This document shows, piece after piece, positions 7,414 to 9,845 of a stretch of 9,845 nucleotides of DNA. Within the stretch, counting starts at the first letter, position 1. Each line of letters starts with the position of its first letter. The notes beneath the pieces are model-generated. The model was not told where the DNA came from, made no database searches, and was given only the letters and a program-made list of their open reading frames with translations. The DNA is taken from positions 1 to 9,845 of the forward strand of contig JAGOUF010000042.1 in the NCBI GenBank assembly GCA_018061385.1, written 5' to 3'. Origin of the DNA: Chitinophagaceae bacterium (GTDB lineage: Bacteria; Bacteroidota; Bacteroidia; Chitinophagales; Chitinophagaceae). Made by a program: the position numbers and the translations under genes.

Positions 7414-7608
7414 ATGAAAATATATTTTTTACCTTTCTTAATTCTGGTTTTCTTATTGGTTTTAGTCTACCCATTTTTTCTCAAAAAATTTACTACACAT
7501 TTTAAAGTTTACAATTGTTCTGCTTCAAATCTTTCTAGACAACAGTACAATTGTGACAATGAAAAAAATCCAACCATCTATGGATGGGAAGTAAAATTGG
7601 CTTTTTAA
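7414..7608 (+). CDS. Possible small membrane protein, 64 residues, unrecognised
   Basis: ATG to TAA encodes 64 residues. Residues about 4-23 (starting YFLPFLILVF) are a continuous hydrophobic stretch followed by KK, as in a single transmembrane helix or an uncleaved signal anchor. The remaining 40 residues are polar with two cysteines (Cys34 and Cys47). I do not recognise it. In AT-rich DNA a T-rich frame gives hydrophobic translations by chance, and there is no ribosome-binding signal or operon partner, so it may not be a gene. Confidence 0.25.
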   Translation: MKIYFLPFLILVFLLVLVYPFFLKKFTTHFKVYNCSASNLSRQQYNCDNEKNPTIYGWEVKLAF

Positions 7609-7716
7609 ATTCTATGGTATTTTTCCACAACATGAAGCAGTTTTTCAACTTAGTTAAAAAAAACAATTCTCATTGATTTGCTACTACTATATTCACAGCC
7701 CAAATAATGATGGTGC

Positions 7717-8907
7717 ATGTTGCATTTTAACAATATCAAAGAACTCTTAAACTTATTAGCAAGAACAAAAGAATTGCTAACAGAAATGTTTGAAAAGCGA
7801 AAATCTTTTGCTTACAAATATGAAATGGCATTAGAACTTGCCGATGAAGAAGTTGTTGAAATATTAATTGCAAAAGGTGTTTTAAGGCAAAGTGGTGCTT
7901 ATATTGAATTGGATGAACAATACCTTGGCTTTTTTGAACAAATTTTAGAAGTAAATGAAGAAATTAATACTGCTTACATTCAAGAAAATATTGGGCAAGT
8001 AAAACAAAACATCAACTTTTATTTACAAGAAAACAATGAGCAAAGAAAATACAGCTATTTAAAGCAAGTAAAATCGGCCATGCGTAAAATTGGTAGAATT
8101 ACTTTACGCAACATAATAGACCTAAATAGAAATATTGAAAATGCTTTTAAAAGTGAACCCAATTATAAAATAAAAATTGTTCGTTTAGAAAGTTTCGATC
8201 AAAAAAGAAAAGATATACAACAACTCATTGAACAAACCGAAAGAATGATTTTGGGCGAAGAAGAACAAACCTTCTTTAAAACTGCAATGGACGATGAGTT
8301 GAAATACATTACTTCTCAACTTAGATTAAAACTTACAGAAGCCAGACATAATTTAATTGAAACGCAAAAACAAGTAATTGAGTTTTTAAACCAAGTGAAA
8401 TTTCAAAGTAGATTGGTTGAAAAAATTAAGCAAGTAAAATATTTAAAAGATCAATTTGAGTTAAAAGCTAAAACCAATTTGGTTGAAGTATTACAAAAAA
8501 GCAATGCTGTAAATTTTGAATCGAAACCTGCTTATCCTTTGCGTTTGTCTTTAGACAATTTACAAACCGATGAAGCCAGAAATAGCATTGAAAAAGTTGC
8601 TTTAAAATTAAAGCAAGGTAAACGAAATGCTTTACCAGTTGCTGAAGGCATTTCTGACGCTTATTTACAAACAGAAACAGAAGAAGAAATTTTTATTAAC
8701 CTTCAAGCCATGAGAAATGGTTTTGCGGCTTCTAATAAAAACTTGTACCAGTTTGTTATGGAATACAATTATCCAAGAACAGTTTTGTTGGATGAAAAGT
8801 TGACCATATTTTGTCAGCTAGTTTCCATGTACGAGTTAGAGTTTTCTGTAACCGATGATTATGGTAAAGAAAACCAAATTGAATATGCAATGGTTTTTCC
8901 TGAATAA
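7717..8907 (+). CDS. Helical coiled-coil protein with winged-helix-like N-terminus; candidate kleisin-like JetA/MksF-type protein
   Basis: A 396-residue soluble protein with no signal peptide or membrane segment. Residues about 34-78 resemble a winged helix (EMALELADEEVVEILIAKG, then a wing-like GAYIELDEQYLGFF). Residues about 80-260 are almost entirely charged helix, with predicted coiled coil around 155-250 (Lys/Glu/Gln-rich, such as RLKLTEARHNLIETQKQV). Residues about 270-396 are mixed helix and strand, ending in a strand-rich segment (ELEFSVTD, EYAMVFPE). No enzymatic motif is seen. Winged helix plus helical bundle plus coiled coil fits the kleisin-like subunits of SMC plasmid-defence complexes (JetA of Wadjet, MksF). 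The call leans on the convergent JetD-like gene, which ends 2 bp away; sequence alone does not prove it. It could instead be an unrelated coiled-coil protein. ATG at 7717 is used because upstream ATGs at 7707 and 7710 are out of frame. A gene of this kind is normally followed on the same strand by its KITE and SMC partners, which are not here. Confidence 0.85.
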   Translation: MLHFNNIKELLNLLARTKELLTEMFEKRKSFAYKYEMALELADEEVVEILIAKGVLRQSGAYIELDEQYLGFFEQILEVNEEINTAYIQENIGQVKQNINFYLQENNEQRKYSYLKQVKSAMRKIGRITLRNIIDLNRNIENAFKSEPNYKIKIVRLESFDQKRKDIQQLIEQTERMILGEEEQTFFKTAMDDELKYITSQLRLKLTEARHNLIETQKQVIEFLNQVKFQSRLVEKIKQVKYLKDQFELKAKTNLVEVLQKSNAVNFESKPAYPLRLSLDNLQTDEARNSIEKVALKLKQGKRNALPVAEGISDAYLQTETEEEIFINLQAMRNGFAASNKNLYQFVMEYNYPRTVLLDEKLTIFCQLVSMYELEFSVTDDYGKENQIEYAMVFPE

Positions 8908-8921
8908 GGTTATTCATTTTT
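8901..8921 (+). terminator. Hairpin formed by the two convergent stop codons, followed by a T-run
   Basis: TGAATAA (8901-8907) and TTATTCA (8910-8916) are a perfect 7-bp inverted repeat around GG, followed on the plus strand by TTTTT (8917-8921). The left arm carries the TAA of the plus-strand gene and the right arm carries the TAA of the minus-strand gene. The stem is A/T-rich and the loop very tight (in practice 4 nt with one pair open), so termination would be weak. On the minus strand no T-run follows the hairpin. Confidence 0.4.
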
Positions 8922-9773
8922 AATCAACACTTCTTGCTCCAATCCCTTTTTATATGTATGCAATAAATGTATTAAATGTTGTAGCACAACCTCAGGCATC
9001 TCTTGTTCTTTAGGTGCAGTAGATAGTTGATTATTGTATAAATTTCTATTGCCATTCGCTTGCATTAATTCAGCCAAATTAGAAGGAATAAAAAAAGAAC
9101 CCCTTTCTTTCAGATGTTTTTTATACATGTGTAAGTAAATGCGAATGCCTTCAAAATCAAAATCGCCAAAGTGTAGATATTTGTTGGGAATAGATTTTAA
9201 CCAATTCAACAAATCGGCATGTTGTGTTTGTGGATATCGAGCAACAAATAAAACATGTTGATTGTTAAATAAATAAGCTTGTTGATGAATGTATTTAAAG
9301 TTTTCAGCATTTTCAACTCCAACAATCACCACATTTTCATCGATTATAAAATTTTCAAAATCACTAATAAAAATAAAGCTGCCATTTAATGGTTCAACAA
9401 CAAAAGGTTGTTGATTGAGTATTGTGTGAACCGGTGAAAATGTATTCACCAAAAACCCCTTAAAACTTCTTACTTTTTTAAGTTTACTTGATGAAGCAAC
9501 TTTCACCAACGTAGATTTTCTGGTTGCTACATTGTATAATTCTTGAAGATATATTTCAACATTTTCAATTCCATATAAATTTGAAATATACTTTTCAAAC
9601 AACTGTTTATCAGTTAAATATAGAATATATCTATTTTTTCCATTTCGTATTTGCTGTACTACTCCATCTTGTAAAGCTTTTCCAATTGCAGTTTGTTTTA
9701 GTGCAATACCACTGAGTTTTTCTCCATTCAACAATTGTAAAAACAATTTAGCAGCGGTAATAGATAGTTTCAT
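8910..9773 (-). CDS. TOPRIM-like nuclease-domain protein, DUF2220/JetD (MksG)-like
   Basis: A 287-residue soluble protein. Residues 1-65 look like a winged helix (AAKLFLQLLNGEKLSG, IGKALQDG, then NRYILYLTDKQLFEKYI). Residues about 130-287 match the pattern of the TOPRIM-related DUF2220 domain of JetD/MksG: VVIVGVENAENF at 148-159 with Glu154 as the expected catalytic acid, then LLNWLKSIPNKYLHFGDFDFEG at 188-209 with the Asp204-x-Asp206 metal pair, and a C-terminal GLEQEVL at 277-283. In Wadjet and MksBEFG systems this subunit is the nuclease that cuts plasmid DNA extruded by the SMC complex. The protein is shorter than the JetD proteins I know of (roughly 350-400 residues). It is convergent with the helical gene to its left, 2 bp between stops. 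The stretch from 9774 to the window edge could hold the end of an upstream minus-strand gene (frames close at 9813 and 9803), so it may be the last gene of an operon entering from the right. A type IIB topoisomerase A-like relative is the main alternative. Confidence 0.8.
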   Translation of the reverse strand: MKLSITAAKLFLQLLNGEKLSGIALKQTAIGKALQDGVVQQIRNGKNRYILYLTDKQLFEKYISNLYGIENVEIYLQELYNVATRKSTLVKVASSSKLKKVRSFKGFLVNTFSPVHTILNQQPFVVEPLNGSFIFISDFENFIIDENVVIVGVENAENFKYIHQQAYLFNNQHVLFVARYPQTQHADLLNWLKSIPNKYLHFGDFDFEGIRIYLHMYKKHLKERGSFFIPSNLAELMQANGNRNLYNNQLSTAPKEQEMPEVVLQHLIHLLHTYKKGLEQEVLIKNE

Positions 9774-9845
9774 TGTAGCAATATTATTTTCCGAAATACA
9801 AATTAAAGTAGACTATAAAGTGGTTGAGTTTTGAAGGTAATTAAT
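9774..9845. other. Right window edge, upstream of the TOPRIM gene
   Basis: These 72 bp are too short to assign. On the minus strand one frame reads LITFKTQPLYSLL then a stop at 9803, and another reads INYLQNSTTL then a stop at 9813. Either could be the C-terminus of an upstream gene 29-39 bp from the TOPRIM start. No good TAnnTTTG promoter element is seen here. Confidence 0.3.

Larger units (their letters stand above)
7174..7716. other. 543-bp region without a confident gene
   Basis: Between the Nudix regulator and the helical protein gene there is very AT-rich sequence with no tRNA, rRNA, CRISPR or insertion-sequence features that I can see. It contains one doubtful ORF (7414-7608) and one inverted repeat (7372-7388). 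There is no convincing terminator after the regulator: ATTAAATAAATTTAAT at 7245-7260 is symmetric but all A/T and has no T-run. TTGATTTG at 7673-7680 is a one-mismatch match to the TAnnTTTG -7 element, 36 bp before the gene starting at 7717, with no clear -33 partner. Confidence 0.5.

Noticed and set aside
1..9845. CRISPR arrays, tRNA or rRNA genes, insertion sequences
   Set aside because: No regularly spaced repeats, cloverleaf-like segments, transposase motifs or terminal inverted repeats with target duplications were seen on either strand.

Overview
The window looks like chromosomal DNA from a member of the Bacteroidota, most likely a Chitinophagaceae- or Flavobacteriia-like environmental lineage. 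The DNA is AT-rich, start codons lack Shine-Dalgarno sequences, lipoproteins end their signal peptides in Cys followed by Lys, and several genes form a carbohydrate-utilisation cluster. The phylum is well supported. The family is a guess from gene style only.

Left two thirds (1-6218, minus strand): a four-gene block transcribed leftward with gaps of 29, 57 and 89 bp, which looks like one operon for beta-glucan (probably beta-1,3-glucan/laminarin) use. In transcription order it encodes: a 1035-residue exported protein with an N-terminal clan GH-A (TIM-barrel) glycosidase domain and a long C-terminal region that reads as an outer-membrane beta-barrel; a 465-residue lipoprotein with two beta-sandwich domains flanking a BIG2-type Ig-like domain, likely a surface glycan-binding protein; a 282-residue GH16 lipoprotein with an intact catalytic motif, a likely laminarinase; and the N-terminal 229 residues of a large protein running off the left edge, tentatively a GH94/GH149-like glucan phosphorylase. 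No SusC/SusD pair is present in the window. A reasonable model is that GH16 cuts polymer at the surface, the Ig-like lipoprotein holds it, the barrel-fused glycosidase trims or admits oligosaccharides, and the phosphorylase degrades them.

Centre (6219-7173): a 166-bp divergent intergenic region containing a 12-bp perfect palindrome and a longer interrupted inverted repeat, then a plus-strand regulator with a Nudix domain and a C-terminal winged helix (NrtR/AraR-like). Its Nudix box has lost the catalytic glutamates, so it is probably a ligand sensor that controls the divergent operon.

Gap (7174-7716): 543 bp with no confident gene, holding one doubtful 64-codon ORF for a small membrane protein and an inverted repeat.

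Right end (7717-9845): two convergent genes separated by 2 bp. The plus-strand gene encodes a 396-residue, largely helical protein with a winged-helix-like start and coiled coils. The minus-strand gene encodes a 287-residue protein with a TOPRIM-like nuclease domain of the DUF2220/JetD/MksG type. Together they suggest part of a Wadjet/MksBEFG-like SMC plasmid-defence system in an unusual gene order. The expected SMC ATPase and KITE genes are not in the window and would have to lie beyond position 9845.
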